Notes under the pieces: model-generated | The model's database searches: none | Seen by the model: only the letters and a program-made list of their open reading frames with translations | What the model was told of the DNA's origin: nothing | Part shown: piece by piece, positions 1-9,900 of the stretch | How positions within the stretch are numbered: position 1 is the first letter of the stretch | Layout: every line of letters begins with the position of its first letter | Made by a program: the position numbers and the translations under genes | Assembly (NCBI GenBank): GCA_001516055.1 | Contig: LOEZ01000080.1 | Span: forward strand, 17,091-81,090 | Direction: 5' to 3' | Length of the DNA: 64,000 nt | Source of the DNA: Gracilibacter sp. BRH_c7a | Lineage (GTDB): Bacteria; Bacillota; Desulfitobacteriia; Desulfitobacteriales; Syntrophobotulaceae

Positions 1-60
1 TCTGATGCCGGGGCCATCTAAAGCTGAAAATGATTCAATGGAGCTGATATAGCCTTTCAT
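1..60 (-). CDS. pflA: Pyruvate formate-lyase activating enzyme, N-terminal fragment
   Basis: Only the first 20 codons are inside the window; the gene continues past the left edge. The residues read MKGYISSIESF followed by a DGPGIR motif, the conserved N-terminus of PFL-activating radical-SAM enzymes, which install the glycyl radical on PflB under anaerobic conditions. The cluster-binding CxxxCxxC motif would lie further on and is not visible. Its ribosome binding site (AGGTT/GGGAGG on the minus strand near 66-73) overlaps the end of pflB, so the two genes are tightly coupled and co-transcribed. Confidence 0.9.
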   Translation of the reverse strand, partial: MKGYISSIESFSALDGPGIR

Positions 61-61
61 A

Positions 62-2284
62 TTATAACCTCCCGTGGAAGGTTCTATTGATAACATCTAA
101 CTGCTGTTCGCGAGTTAAAGAATTGAATTTGACAGCGTAACCAGATACTCGGATAGTCAGATTAGGATATTTATCCGGATTCTCCATGGCATCCACCAAG
201 TTTTCTCTATGCAAGACATTAACATTCATATGATGACCAGCGGATTGGAAATATCCGTCTAGCAAATCTGTTAGAATCTCTTTCCGTTGTTCTTCTTCTT
301 TACCCAAAAGTGTTGGGGTAAGAGTAACAGTATAAGAAATCCCATCTCGGCAGGCTGAATAAGGAATCTTACATACTGAGTTCATAGAAGCTATCACACC
401 GCTGGTATCCCTGCCGTTAAAGGGGTTAGCTCCCGGAGCGAAGGGTGCCTTTGCTCTACGACCGTCAGGTGTATTACCCGTATACTTGCCATACTCTACG
501 TTGGAAGTAATGGTAAGGACAGACAAAGTATGCTCTGAATCTCGATAAGTTTTATATTTCTTAAGAGTCTTGATGGTAAGCTCTACTATTTCCTTGGCTA
601 TAATGTCTGCTCTGTCATCATCATTACCATAAGTGGGGTAGGAACCATCTATTTCGAAGTCTACAATAATACCATCTTTGAAGATAGGGGTAACTTTAGC
701 ATGTTTAATCGCGCTGAGAGAATCAACTAAGACAGACAAACCTGCTATTCCAAAAGCCATATACCTTTTTACATCTGTATCATGCAGTGACAGTTCGAGT
801 CTTTCGTAGTCATATTTATCATGCATATAGTGGATGATGTTCATGGTGTTGACATAGTACTTACATAGGATATCAAGATAGTCTTGAAACCTCTTATAAA
901 CCTCATTATAATCGAGTAGCTTAGCTGGATAGACTGTTGTTTCAGGAAGGACTTGTACCCCTTGGAGCTCTTCTTGGCCGCCATTTAAAGCAACAAGAAG
1001 AAGTTTAGCAATATTACATCTAGCTCCGAAAAACTGCATTTCTTTCCCCAGGCGCATACCTGAAACACAACAGGCTATGCCATAATCATCTCCATAATAA
1101 TCTCTCATAAGGTCGTCATTCTCATATTGGAGAGCACTGGTCAGGATAGAAAGTTTACTGCAATATTTTTTGAAAGATTCAGGCAGTTTATCAGACCACA
1201 AGATAGTAATATTGGGTTCAGGAGCAGCACCCAGATTGCTCAGGGTATTGAGAAATCTATAAGTCGTCTTCGTAACCATGTGGTTACCGGCGAGATTCAT
1301 CCCACCTAGAACTTCTGTAATCCAAAGAGGATCTCCAGCAAAAAGAAGGTTGTAATCTGGAGTTCTCAGTTCTCTAACCATCCGGAGTTTAATAATGAAC
1401 TGATCAATTAACTCCTGAGCTTCCTCTTCCGACAGGATTTTATTTTTTAGATCTCTTTCTACATAGATATCTAAAAAAGCAGTGTTCCTACCTATACTCA
1501 TAGCAGCACCGTTTTGTTCTTTGACAACTCCTAGATAAGCTAAATATAACCATTGAACCGCTTCTCTGGCATTCCCGGCAGGTCTTGATAGATCAAAACC
1601 ATAAGATAATGCCATGACTTTAAGATCTTCCAAAGCTTTAATCTGCTCGTAAACTTCTTCTCTCAGTCTAATGGTGTGTTCGTTCATCTCAATTGTATGC
1701 TTAATATCATCTTTCTTTTGGGAGATAAGGTAATCAACGCCATAGAGAGCAACTCTACGGTAATCTCCAATGATGCGGCCTCTCCCATAACCATCGGGAA
1801 GACCTGTGAGGAGCCTGTGTTTTCTTAGGAGTTTGATCTCGTCGGAATAGACACTAAAAACCCCATCGTTGTGTGTTTTTCTATGTTCACTAAAGAAACT
1901 ATCGATATCTGGATTAAGAGTTTTGCCATAGGCTGAGCAAGCATCCCTGGCCATCCGCAGTCCACCATAAAGGTTAACGCCTCTTTTTAAGGGTTCATCC
2001 GTTTGCAGACCTAAAATAACTTCATTCTCACGGTCGATAAAACCTGGTTCGTGAGAGTTGATTTTTGCTACACGGTCGGTATCAATTGACAATACTCCAC
2101 CACTGTTAGCTTCTTTTTTTAAGAGGTCTTCGCATTTTTCCCATAGATTTACCGTTTTAGCACTTGGACCATGTAGAAAGCTTTCATCGCCATCGTAAGG
2201 AGTGTAATTACTCATGATGAAATCTCTTACATCAATGGTTTCGCTCCATGGTCCTTTGTTTAATCCTTGCCACTCTTTAAACAT
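62..2284 (-). CDS. pflB: Formate C-acetyltransferase (pyruvate formate-lyase)
   Basis: A 740-residue protein of the usual PFL length. It converts pyruvate and CoA to acetyl-CoA and formate in the anaerobic cytoplasm. The adjacent active-site cysteines are seen in the GIACCVSGM stretch around residue 405. The glycyl-radical loop RVSGYAV lies near the C-terminus, with the radical glycine at about residue 715. The ATG start follows a GGAGGA site. The activase gene follows immediately downstream. The 5' leader holds a ZTP riboswitch, which ties formate supply to one-carbon (10-formyl-THF) status. Identification is secure. Confidence 0.97.
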   Translation of the reverse strand: MFKEWQGLNKGPWSETIDVRDFIMSNYTPYDGDESFLHGPSAKTVNLWEKCEDLLKKEANSGGVLSIDTDRVAKINSHEPGFIDRENEVILGLQTDEPLKRGVNLYGGLRMARDACSAYGKTLNPDIDSFFSEHRKTHNDGVFSVYSDEIKLLRKHRLLTGLPDGYGRGRIIGDYRRVALYGVDYLISQKKDDIKHTIEMNEHTIRLREEVYEQIKALEDLKVMALSYGFDLSRPAGNAREAVQWLYLAYLGVVKEQNGAAMSIGRNTAFLDIYVERDLKNKILSEEEAQELIDQFIIKLRMVRELRTPDYNLLFAGDPLWITEVLGGMNLAGNHMVTKTTYRFLNTLSNLGAAPEPNITILWSDKLPESFKKYCSKLSILTSALQYENDDLMRDYYGDDYGIACCVSGMRLGKEMQFFGARCNIAKLLLVALNGGQEELQGVQVLPETTVYPAKLLDYNEVYKRFQDYLDILCKYYVNTMNIIHYMHDKYDYERLELSLHDTDVKRYMAFGIAGLSVLVDSLSAIKHAKVTPIFKDGIIVDFEIDGSYPTYGNDDDRADIIAKEIVELTIKTLKKYKTYRDSEHTLSVLTITSNVEYGKYTGNTPDGRRAKAPFAPGANPFNGRDTSGVIASMNSVCKIPYSACRDGISYTVTLTPTLLGKEEEQRKEILTDLLDGYFQSAGHHMNVNVLHRENLVDAMENPDKYPNLTIRVSGYAVKFNSLTREQQLDVINRTFHGRL

Positions 2285-2342
2285 GAGCCATCCTCCTCTC
2301 GAAATCCGGGCATAAGAAAACCCGGGTAGTCCAAAGAAATTA

Positions 2343-2415
2343 CTGCCCAGGCGGTCGGCTTTTATTCCAATTCACACTCCCTGTGGTTATATCCACTTCC
2401 GCCAGTCATGTGAAA
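2343..2415 (-). promoter_or_regulatory. ZTP (pfl) riboswitch upstream of pflB
   Basis: Read on the minus strand, the leader has the full ZTP-riboswitch architecture. An outer P1 stem pairs TTCACA with TGTGAA. It encloses the conserved ACTGGCGG strand, the hairpin GTGG-ATATA-ACCAC and AGGGAG. A linker leads to the second domain GCCGACCGCCTGGGC, whose loop CCGCC can form the pseudoknot with GGCGG. Known function of the family: sensing ZMP/ZTP, which accumulate when 10-formyl-THF is short, and switching on folate, purine and one-carbon genes. Downstream, a CCGGG/CCCGG hairpin lies between the aptamer and the ribosome binding site, without a long U tract. This suggests the output may be translational, or a weak terminator. 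Confidence 0.92.
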
Positions 2416-2427
2416 GTTTTGTCTTGG

Positions 2428-2441
2428 CGGACATATGTCCG
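2428..2441. promoter_or_regulatory. 14-bp perfect palindrome in the pfl leader
   Basis: CGGACATATGTCCG is a perfect palindrome lying roughly 18-31 nt downstream of the predicted pfl transcription start and just 5' of the riboswitch. Its position fits a repressor operator or a small hairpin in the RNA leader. No protein partner can be named from sequence. Confidence 0.45.
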
Positions 2442-2465
2442 TCATCAAAGTACATTTGTAAATAG

Positions 2466-2494
2466 ATTATAATAAGAAATCATAGTCTCGTCAA
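2466..2494 (-). promoter_or_regulatory. Sigma-A promoter of the pfl operon
   Basis: On the minus strand TTGACG (2489-2494) and TATAAT (2466-2471) are separated by exactly 17 bp, giving a near-consensus promoter. The start point would be near 2459. This leaves a leader of about 175 nt that carries the palindrome and the ZTP riboswitch. Confidence 0.8.
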
Positions 2495-2593
2495 TGGTTT
2501 TAGAGGAAATAAGGGCACTCAAGCAATAAGTAATACTATTAAGACTTTTCTGAATAATCTACCATATTAGATGGAGGATTTATCCCACGAAAA

Positions 2594-5500
2594 TTAGATA
2601 CCGATCCCGGTATTTTTATAATTATCTATAGTGACAGTATCCTTCTTTTCCTCAACCATTCTGTATAAAAGCGGGATGAATATCAAGGTGAGTAGAGTGG
2701 ATACAAGCAGTCCGGTCATGAGGGCTACTGACATCGGAACAAAAAGGGCACTGCCGGAGAGCATAAGCGGGATAAGACCGAAGACGGTCGTTACCGAGCT
2801 AAGGATGATTGGTCTATAACGGCGTTGGAGAGCACCTTTGCAGGCAGTTTCTATGTCTTGGCCGCATTCTCTAGCTGTATTCATGTATTCGATAAGCAGA
2901 ATTCCATTTTTGATAACAAGCCCCATAAGGGAGACCCCTCCAACTAAGGCAGTAAAGGACAGAGGCTGACGGAAAAGGAAGAGACCTAAGAAGACCCCGA
3001 TTAGAGAAAGTGGTACAGTACCAAGGATGATAAGTGGTTGGCGGAAAGAGCTGAACTGAAGCATGAGAATAATGTAAATACCCAATAAAGCGTAGATGGC
3101 TCCAAAACCTAACTCACTAAAATTATCAACGATATCCTTAGTTTCCCCTTCATAAATAATCTCTACTTCTTCTAGGTCAAGATTTTGATTTTGCATCTCT
3201 TCTTTTAAAGCCTGTTCCAGCTCAACTGCACTGTAACCTGGTTGTAAGTAAGAAGAGACGGTGACGCATTGTTTGGCATCATATTTTTTGATACTGGGAT
3301 AGACAGAGTTTAGCTTGATGGTTGCAAATTGCTTTAGCAAAACCTTTTGATCGGTTATTGAGGACTTGATAGCCAAATTAGCTAGTTCTTCTGGGGCACT
3401 AATATCACTTTTGACAATAATAGCGTACTCGTTGCCGGCCTTACGATAGACTGAAGGTTGACTCCCTTTAAGAGCAATATTGATTTGGCGCTGAATATCA
3501 TATTTGGTGACACCCATATTGGTAGCTTTGTCGCTATCTACATCTACCGTGAATTCATAGATAGCTTCATCTGCATCATCTTCTACATTAATAGTGCCAG
3601 GAAGCTTCCTTAAGGTATCTGTATAGCTTGAGGCTGTTGTCAAAAGCTGTTGTCTATCTTCACCCATAATTCGGATTTCCAGCGGAGCACCCGGATAAGC
3701 TTTAGCCAGAAGCTGAACAGTAGCTTTGCCCGTGACCAATCTCTGATCCAATTCTTCCTGGAGATAAACAGCAAGTTCACTGAGTTTGTTGAAACGGTCA
3801 CTCTGAGACAAGTCAGTTGTAAACATTATTTGCGCAAAATCTCGTGAGGGGCTGGCAGTAGGTACGGTCAAGTAGAATTTTGGAAGTCCGTCCCCTACGG
3901 CTGAGGTGTAAGCTATAATTTCTGGTTGAGATTTAAGAAATTCTTCCACCTCGGCGGTTAGAGCTTCGGTATGGCGGATATCAGATGTCTTCTCTGAGTA
4001 AAGGTCAATGTAAGCCATATTCTTATCAGCTAAGGGGAAGAACTGCAAAGGAATGAACTTTAAGAGGATGAAACTTAAGAGAAATACTGCTCCGATCAGA
4101 AAGAGAGGGATTTTCTTATACTGGAGAGCCTTATCCAATCCGGAAGCAAAGAGAAGGCGAAAGCGAGAGACCTTTTCCTTCTTACTCTTGGTGGTTCTGG
4201 TGAAGGTCATAAAGGCCATGGCTGGAATGAAGAGGATGGCTACCAGGAAAGAGGCAAATAAGGAGAATAAGATCATGTAGGGAATAGAGTTCATGTATTC
4301 CCCAGCCGGGCCAGGAACGATGTAAATAGGAACGAAGGCCAAGGTGGCAATCAAGGTTGCAGAAAATATGGGCAAGACGGATTCCCTGGTCCCTTGAATA
4401 CAGGCCTGACGCCTTTCCATACCCTGATCTAAGTAGTTCTGAATTCCGTCAATAACCACAATGGCATTATCGACTAGGATACCAAGTGAAATAATCAGGG
4501 CAGCAATGGAGATTTCATGAACTTTGATCCCGGTCAGATTCATGGCAGTGAAGGTCAGAAGAATAGATAGTGGGACAGCAGTAGAAGCCACCAGGGCATT
4601 ACGGATGCCCATTCCGATTAAGACCACCACAAGTACCAGAATCATTCCTCCAACCAGGTTGAGGAAGAAGGAGTTAACAGAACGGTCAACATCCTCAGGT
4701 TGAAAGGTAATTTCACTCACAATAACACCTGGTGGGATTTTTGTCTTAAGGTCTTCTAATTCGGCTCTTACTTCTTGACCAATCAGAACGATATTCTTTT
4801 CATCGCCAAAATAGCCGATAAGAAGGACGGCATTTTCTCCCTGATGACGTAGTTTATAGGACGAGTCTTCCAACGCCCAATCGATTTGGGCGATATCTTT
4901 AAGTCTAACCAGGGCACCTGTTTCTCTGGAAACGGTAACAATTGTATTCTCAATATCCTCAATCGAGGTAAAGATGCCGGGAGTTTTAACGTTAATTCTT
5001 ACATCTTCTGTCTCAATTGCCCCGGAGGGTATTTCCATGTTTTGAATACGCAGCAGATTATAGATGTCTTCCAAAGAAACGGCATATTGGTTTAATTCAG
5101 ACGTATTTACTGTTACCTTGATTTCCCGGGCTAGTTGGCCTTTTAGTTCCATACGGGACACTCCTTCGATGCGTGAGAGTTCCCTTTTGAGATCTTCAGC
5201 CATGGAAGAGAGCTGTTCATATGTATAATCCGGTCCTGATAATGAGAGTATGAGGCCAGCAGTTTCAGCCAAGTTAGTATTAATTTCTGTTGGGTAGCAC
5301 TCCTCAGGGAGGGTGGGTTGGATGTCCTGAATCATCTGGCGAAGATCAGCCCAGGCTTTATCGACATCTGTTTCATTAACCAGCTCCAGAATGACTACAG
5401 AGGCACTGTCTTGGGAGATGGACCGGCTATATTTATAACCCTTAATCCCAGTAACCTCGTCCTCGATGGGACGGGTGACCAGTTTCTCCACATCTTCTGG

Positions 5501-5668
5501 GGAAGCGCCTGGATAGACTGTCGAAATAATAGCGATGGAAGGAGTGACATCCGGGCTGTCCTGTTTAGGAATGTAATAATAGGAAATCAGACCAAGCACA
5601 ACAACGAGCAGGACGAAAAAAATAGTGAAGGGTCGATAACGGATAATCGTATCAATTAGGTTACGCAT
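2594..5668 (-). CDS. RND-family efflux transporter permease (HAE1/AcrB type)
   Basis: A 1024-residue inner-membrane protein of standard RND length. An N-terminal helix is followed by a large periplasmic-type loop, the TM2-6 block, a second loop and the final TM block. The hallmark DNAIVVIDG segment in TM4, with proton-relay acidic residues, is near residue 400. Family role: proton-driven export of hydrophobic or amphiphilic compounds. The ATG overlaps the stop codon of the upstream membrane-fusion gene (TAATG), so the two are translationally coupled. A TetR regulator heads the operon. No outer-membrane channel gene is present, as expected if the cell has a single membrane. The substrate is unknown. 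Confidence 0.92.
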   Translation of the reverse strand: MRNLIDTIIRYRPFTIFFVLLVVVLGLISYYYIPKQDSPDVTPSIAIISTVYPGASPEDVEKLVTRPIEDEVTGIKGYKYSRSISQDSASVVILELVNETDVDKAWADLRQMIQDIQPTLPEECYPTEINTNLAETAGLILSLSGPDYTYEQLSSMAEDLKRELSRIEGVSRMELKGQLAREIKVTVNTSELNQYAVSLEDIYNLLRIQNMEIPSGAIETEDVRINVKTPGIFTSIEDIENTIVTVSRETGALVRLKDIAQIDWALEDSSYKLRHQGENAVLLIGYFGDEKNIVLIGQEVRAELEDLKTKIPPGVIVSEITFQPEDVDRSVNSFFLNLVGGMILVLVVVLIGMGIRNALVASTAVPLSILLTFTAMNLTGIKVHEISIAALIISLGILVDNAIVVIDGIQNYLDQGMERRQACIQGTRESVLPIFSATLIATLAFVPIYIVPGPAGEYMNSIPYMILFSLFASFLVAILFIPAMAFMTFTRTTKSKKEKVSRFRLLFASGLDKALQYKKIPLFLIGAVFLLSFILLKFIPLQFFPLADKNMAYIDLYSEKTSDIRHTEALTAEVEEFLKSQPEIIAYTSAVGDGLPKFYLTVPTASPSRDFAQIMFTTDLSQSDRFNKLSELAVYLQEELDQRLVTGKATVQLLAKAYPGAPLEIRIMGEDRQQLLTTASSYTDTLRKLPGTINVEDDADEAIYEFTVDVDSDKATNMGVTKYDIQRQINIALKGSQPSVYRKAGNEYAIIVKSDISAPEELANLAIKSSITDQKVLLKQFATIKLNSVYPSIKKYDAKQCVTVSSYLQPGYSAVELEQALKEEMQNQNLDLEEVEIIYEGETKDIVDNFSELGFGAIYALLGIYIILMLQFSSFRQPLIILGTVPLSLIGVFLGLFLFRQPLSFTALVGGVSLMGLVIKNGILLIEYMNTARECGQDIETACKGALQRRYRPIILSSVTTVFGLIPLMLSGSALFVPMSVALMTGLLVSTLLTLIFIPLLYRMVEEKKDTVTIDNYKNTGIGI

Positions 5669-6738
5669 TATTCACTATTCTCCTCCCGTTTAATAAGACT
5701 GCCGTCGGTGAGTTTATTTAGACCTTCAGTTACTAGTTCTTGGTTGGGACTCAATCCTTCAACCAATATAAGAGTTCCTCGAGAGGTATTTACCTTAATA
5801 TATTGGCGTAGGGCTCTATCTTCCTTAACAGTATAGACGTAATCCTGACCGTCGTTAAGAACAGTGGTTAAGGGTATCCAGACTCCTTTTTCTTCACCGA
5901 TCTCCAGGAGTACCCGACAGGTAGAACCCAAAAAGAATTGGTATGCTGCGTCTTTCTTGATGGGGATAACTTCGATGTTATAAGTCCTACTTTCTCTATC
6001 CGGAAATTGGTCAATCTGAACCACTTCACCCTTTGTCTCTCGGCCATCAGTCAGGATAGTAGCCAGAGTGCCGACTTTGACTTTCCCCAGATCCTCTTGG
6101 GTTAAGCCAACTTTGATGAGCTGTTTATTACTACGGGCGACAATCACCGGATATCCAGCATCGGTAAATTCGCCTTCTTTAACTGATATCTCTAAAACAT
6201 AACCGTCTATGTCTGCACGGAGAGAAGCTTCTTTAAGCATGTTTTGTTTATACTTTAGGTCTACCCTAGTCTGGGCTAGACTTGCATGCTTAACATCCAT
6301 ATCCAGTCGAGCCAAATCAAGCTCTCGCTGGGAGCTGAAACCCTCTTTGTAAAGAATTTCAACCTTGCTGTACATATCCAGGGCATCCTCATAGGAGGTT
6401 TGAGCTTTCACGAGTGTTTGTTCTGCTGCCTCCAGGGCAAAGTTCAGATCAGTCCGTTCCAATTCAGCTAGAACTTGACCTTTAGTAATTTTATCTCCTT
6501 TTCCGACATGAATAAGCTCAACTCTTCCTGGAGATTTAAAGCTGTACCGCTTAATTTCCGCGGAATCGACAATTCCAAAGTATTCGAGGTTAAGTGGATG
6601 TGTCTCTTCGCTGACAGTCATAGTACGGACAGGCTTGGCTTTCTCTTCAATAATGATTTCCTCACTGCAACCGGAGAGGAGCATGACCAAGCTAAGAAAG
6701 GGAATAAGACTGCCGAACATCCATCCTCTTTTCACCAT
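5668..6738 (-). CDS. RND efflux membrane-fusion protein (HlyD/AcrA type), lipoprotein
   Basis: About 356 residues from the chosen start, MVKRGWMFGS. This gives a lipoprotein signal peptide ending in the lipobox LLSGC, which supports ATG 6738 over the longer reading that would overlap the TetR gene. A GGGGTG site precedes it. A barrel-sandwich (lipoyl-like) domain surrounds a coiled-coil hairpin (about residues 85-170), followed by beta-barrel and membrane-proximal domains, as in periplasmic adaptor proteins. It should bridge the RND pump to the cell exterior or peptidoglycan. It lies between tetR and the RND gene, all on the minus strand. Confidence 0.88.
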   Translation of the reverse strand: MVKRGWMFGSLIPFLSLVMLLSGCSEEIIIEEKAKPVRTMTVSEETHPLNLEYFGIVDSAEIKRYSFKSPGRVELIHVGKGDKITKGQVLAELERTDLNFALEAAEQTLVKAQTSYEDALDMYSKVEILYKEGFSSQRELDLARLDMDVKHASLAQTRVDLKYKQNMLKEASLRADIDGYVLEISVKEGEFTDAGYPVIVARSNKQLIKVGLTQEDLGKVKVGTLATILTDGRETKGEVVQIDQFPDRESRTYNIEVIPIKKDAAYQFFLGSTCRVLLEIGEEKGVWIPLTTVLNDGQDYVYTVKEDRALRQYIKVNTSRGTLILVEGLSPNQELVTEGLNKLTDGSLIKREENSE

Positions 6739-6769
6739 CTTTTTCACCCCACAGATTAATAATATTTTT

Positions 6770-7333
6770 TCATAACCCACTACCGGTGGTAAGACTTCCA
6801 AAAAAGAGTAGAGTTTTCATCTGTTGTAGGAGTTGGTTGACAGTTAAATCATTCTCCTGAAGAAAATCCTCCGCAGTAAGAGTAAAGAACATCTTATCTA
6901 AGGTAAGGATGATAACTTCTGGGTTAATCTCTTGTTTGAGTTTACCTGTCTCAAGTCCTTCCTGAAGAATTTTTCGAAGAGCCTCACTCTTATATTGTCC
7001 AATTCTGCTAATACCTTCGTATTCGCCCAGGTAGCTTCGGTTGACTTCATTCATCAACCTGTAGGGTAAGTTAGCGAAGGAATAAACTGAAAGAACAGCA
7101 TCCAGTCTTTCCAGCCAAGAATCGGCTCCTGCCAGAGCTTGATCGGTAATAGTTCTTTCACGTTCTTCTACCCACTGCACGACTGCCTGTAGAAGCTCCC
7201 TTTTGGACGGGTAATATTGATATAAGGTTTTTTTGCTTATCCCCAGGTCTTGGGCAATATCATCCATAGTAAAACGTTTTAGTCCAAATTGCTTAATTTG
7301 TTTAATGGTCGAATCTATAATCTTTTGCTCCAT
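6770..7333 (-). CDS. TetR/AcrR-family transcriptional regulator of the efflux operon
   Basis: 187 residues. The N-terminal helix-turn-helix is clear: FTMDDIAQDLGISKKTLYQY at about residues 21-40, followed by the typical YPSKREL. The C-terminal ligand-binding half is variable, as usual for the family. It is the first gene of the operon and very probably represses itself and the pump. The ATG is preceded by GGAGGG. An inverted repeat overlaps the likely transcription start just upstream. The inducer is not predictable. Confidence 0.9.
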   Translation of the reverse strand: MEQKIIDSTIKQIKQFGLKRFTMDDIAQDLGISKKTLYQYYPSKRELLQAVVQWVEERERTITDQALAGADSWLERLDAVLSVYSFANLPYRLMNEVNRSYLGEYEGISRIGQYKSEALRKILQEGLETGKLKQEINPEVIILTLDKMFFTLTAEDFLQENDLTVNQLLQQMKTLLFFGSLTTGSGL

Positions 7334-7356
7334 GACTTTCCCTCCATGGTGTACAG

Positions 7357-7420
7357 GAAACTGATTTCGTTTATTTAGTTTCTATGGCAGAATTATATGT
7401 TTTATCTAGGCATAATACAA
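7357..7420 (-). promoter_or_regulatory. Promoter and probable TetR operator
   Basis: On the minus strand TTGTAT (7415-7420) and TATAAT (7392-7397) are 17 bp apart. Directly downstream, covering the expected start point, lies an inverted repeat with arms GAAACT and AGTTTC (7357-7382). Placement over +1 next to a tetR gene fits autorepression. The rest of 7421-7622 is AT-rich and shows no further clear signal before the next gene's GGAGGA site. Confidence 0.55.
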
Positions 7421-7622
7421 CAAAAATATCTGAATAAATTATTTTTCTATTCATTTTGATAATGTTCGGGTGAAAGATTACGACTGACTAAAATTAGGAA
7501 TTAAAAAGGATTATATTGGTTAGTAGCGAATTAAAATTAAAAAATGGAGAAATAAGTCGGTTGAGTTTCATATATCAAGTAACATCCAAATTAATTCGAT
7601 ATAGCAATAGGAGGAGATTTTA

Positions 7623-9839
7623 ATGAAGTTGAAAAAATGTAAAAGTATAATAATGTTTGTATTAGCAGGGTTAATCGTTGTGACACATTTCCTGCTTATT
7701 AGTCCAGAGGCTGCCAACGCCGCTAATATTAGGTTAGCTGGATCAGATCGCTACCGGACTGCTGTAGCTATCTCCCAAGAAGGGTGGCAGAGTTCTGATT
7801 ATGCTGTCCTTGTTCGAGGAGACGATTTTGCCGATGCCCTGTGTGCAGGACCTCTGGCAAGTAAATATAATGCCCCTATTTTATTCACGGAGAAGTATTC
7901 TTTAAATAAATATACTTTGGAAGAGATGGAAAGATTAGGAGTAGAAAACGTAATTATCATAGGCGGTTATGGTGTGATTTCCAGTTACATAGACCGGAAA
8001 CTTGATTCAGCAGGAATTGATAATATAGAAAGAATCTATGGAGAAGATAGATATGCTACCTCAGTAGAGATAGCTAAAAGACTTGGAAGCAGCGAAGTTG
8101 CGATTACCAATGGCAGTCATTATGCTGACGCTCTTTCTATATCTGCTATTGCTGCGGCCAAAGGTTTTTCGATTTTACTCACCCCTTCTGCAACTTTGCC
8201 TGATGTAGTGCGGGAACATCTCGTTAATTATCGGATACAACGAACATACCTCATAGGAGGGACAGGGGTTATTAGCAAGGACATCGAAAAGCAAGTCCGT
8301 GCTCCTATGAGACTTGCCGGTAATAACCGCTTTGAAACAAACACAAAGATACTGGAAAGATTTGCTAAGGACCTTGATTTTAACAAAGTATTTACCGCTT
8401 ATGGAGAGGGAGAAGACAGTTACGCCGACTCCTTGGCGGGAGTAGTTCTAGCGGCTAGAACTTCTTCGCCTGTAGTCCTTAGCGGCAAAAAACTGCCAGA
8501 AACAACGAAGAATTTCGTAGAAAAAAACGTTGGCATTTCTAGTAAGATTATTGCGTTAGGTGGATCCCAGGTGATTCCGTATAGTTTGATCGAGGAGCTC
8601 GAGGAATGTGTAAATAAGGTAAGCAAAAGTATTTTTAATCAAAGAGGTATATATGGCCCTGATGAAGAAACAACAACTATCTCAGGGAACCTAGTCGTCG
8701 ATGAATCTGAGATAATTGTCCAAAATACTATTATCGAAGGTGACTTGCTTCTGGACACAGGCATAGGTAAAGGGACAGTTGAACTTAATAATGTCACTGT
8801 TAAGGGCAGAACTACTATAAGAGGCGGAGGCAGCGAAATCATTGGAGAAAACTTTACTAGTAAAACTTTGGTTATAGATTCACCGTATACTAGAAAGGCG
8901 ACTTTACAGCTTAAAGGAAAGTCAAAAGTAGACGAAGTCAGAGTTGAAGGTAATGTGATCCTAGACACTTCAGAAGTTACCGGCGATGCATTTAAAGATG
9001 TGAGAATCCAAGAGGGAGAAGAGGTAATCCTGATAGGAAAATTCTCTTCTGTTAGTACCGAAGCAATCGGAGTAGAGATAGAATTAGATGAAGCAACCAT
9101 AAAAACCATGAATATACTTGCCAAAGGAAGAATAAGAGGAGATGGCACCATTGCTACTGCTAATGTAAGCTGCGATGGCGTGATTATCAGGTTTCATCCC
9201 GCAGTTACAATTATAGATAAAGGATATGAAGCTTATGTAGATGGAGAATGGCTTGAAGAAGGCACAAATAAGTATACCGCACCACCTCCTAAGATTGTCC
9301 CTATCTCCAATCTTGCTGTTACACCTGGTGATGGTCAGGCAAGCTTCTCTTTCAGGGCACCGACAGGAGCGACCAGCGTAATACTTAAACAGTCTACTAA
9401 CGGAACTACTTGGGGTAATTCCACTACAGATAAACTGACGGCTAGTTCTTCCTCGGCAAAAGCAACTGGACTCACTAATGGACAGAGATATTACTTCAAA
9501 CTTGTTGTTATCGGAGGAACTCGAGCAGGTGAGTCTAATATCGTCCAAGCTAAACCTGTAAATCCTATAGATGATCTCGAAGCTCTAGCAGGAGATGGGC
9601 AGGCCAGTTTTACTTTTAGCAAGCCAACCGGTGCCACTAATGTAATTCTTCAACAATCTGATGATAATGGTTCAACTTGGGCAACTGCCGCATCTGATTC
9701 TTCCTTAGATGCCGATTCAAACTCGGCACTGGTATCCGGTCTTATTAATGGACAGCAATATAAGTTTAAGCTGGTCATTACTGGAGGATCAAGAGAGGGT
9801 GATTCTAACTCCGTCACAGTCACCCCTGCCTCTCCTTGA
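7623..9839 (+). CDS. Cell-wall-binding-repeat-2 (CWB2) surface protein with beta-rich region and two tandem modules
   Basis: 738 residues. A signal peptide (about 1-34, ending near AANA) is followed by three CWB2 repeats. These begin RLAGSDRYRTA, RIYGEDRYATS and RLAGNNRFETN, and each has an ADAL/ADSL-type motif. CWB2 triplets anchor clostridial surface proteins to an anionic wall polymer. Residues from about 340 to 550 form a repetitive, short-strand segment (many V/I/T-rich turns) that looks like a beta-helix or beta-solenoid. Two homologous modules of about 90 residues end the protein, each with GDGQASF, a PTGAT segment and NGQ-Y-FKL, resembling fibronectin-III-like domains. The gene is monocistronic. 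Its ligand is unknown. Confidence 0.88.
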   Translation: MKLKKCKSIIMFVLAGLIVVTHFLLISPEAANAANIRLAGSDRYRTAVAISQEGWQSSDYAVLVRGDDFADALCAGPLASKYNAPILFTEKYSLNKYTLEEMERLGVENVIIIGGYGVISSYIDRKLDSAGIDNIERIYGEDRYATSVEIAKRLGSSEVAITNGSHYADALSISAIAAAKGFSILLTPSATLPDVVREHLVNYRIQRTYLIGGTGVISKDIEKQVRAPMRLAGNNRFETNTKILERFAKDLDFNKVFTAYGEGEDSYADSLAGVVLAARTSSPVVLSGKKLPETTKNFVEKNVGISSKIIALGGSQVIPYSLIEELEECVNKVSKSIFNQRGIYGPDEETTTISGNLVVDESEIIVQNTIIEGDLLLDTGIGKGTVELNNVTVKGRTTIRGGGSEIIGENFTSKTLVIDSPYTRKATLQLKGKSKVDEVRVEGNVILDTSEVTGDAFKDVRIQEGEEVILIGKFSSVSTEAIGVEIELDEATIKTMNILAKGRIRGDGTIATANVSCDGVIIRFHPAVTIIDKGYEAYVDGEWLEEGTNKYTAPPPKIVPISNLAVTPGDGQASFSFRAPTGATSVILKQSTNGTTWGNSTTDKLTASSSSAKATGLTNGQRYYFKLVVIGGTRAGESNIVQAKPVNPIDDLEALAGDGQASFTFSKPTGATNVILQQSDDNGSTWATAASDSSLDADSNSALVSGLINGQQYKFKLVITGGSREGDSNSVTVTPASP

Positions 9840-9900
9840 TTTAAACTATGCGAGTATGAACAGCTAACGAACAGGTTATATATAAAAAAAGAAGAAGTGC

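Noticed and set aside
6739..6801. Longer N-terminus for the membrane-fusion protein
   Set aside because: It would overlap the tetR 3' end and bury the lipoprotein signal peptide. ATG 6738 gives a proper lipobox.
9084..9548. 154-codon minus-strand frame opposite the CWB2 gene
   Set aside because: A shadow of the repetitive, codon-biased plus-strand gene, with no ribosome binding site and no recognisable protein.
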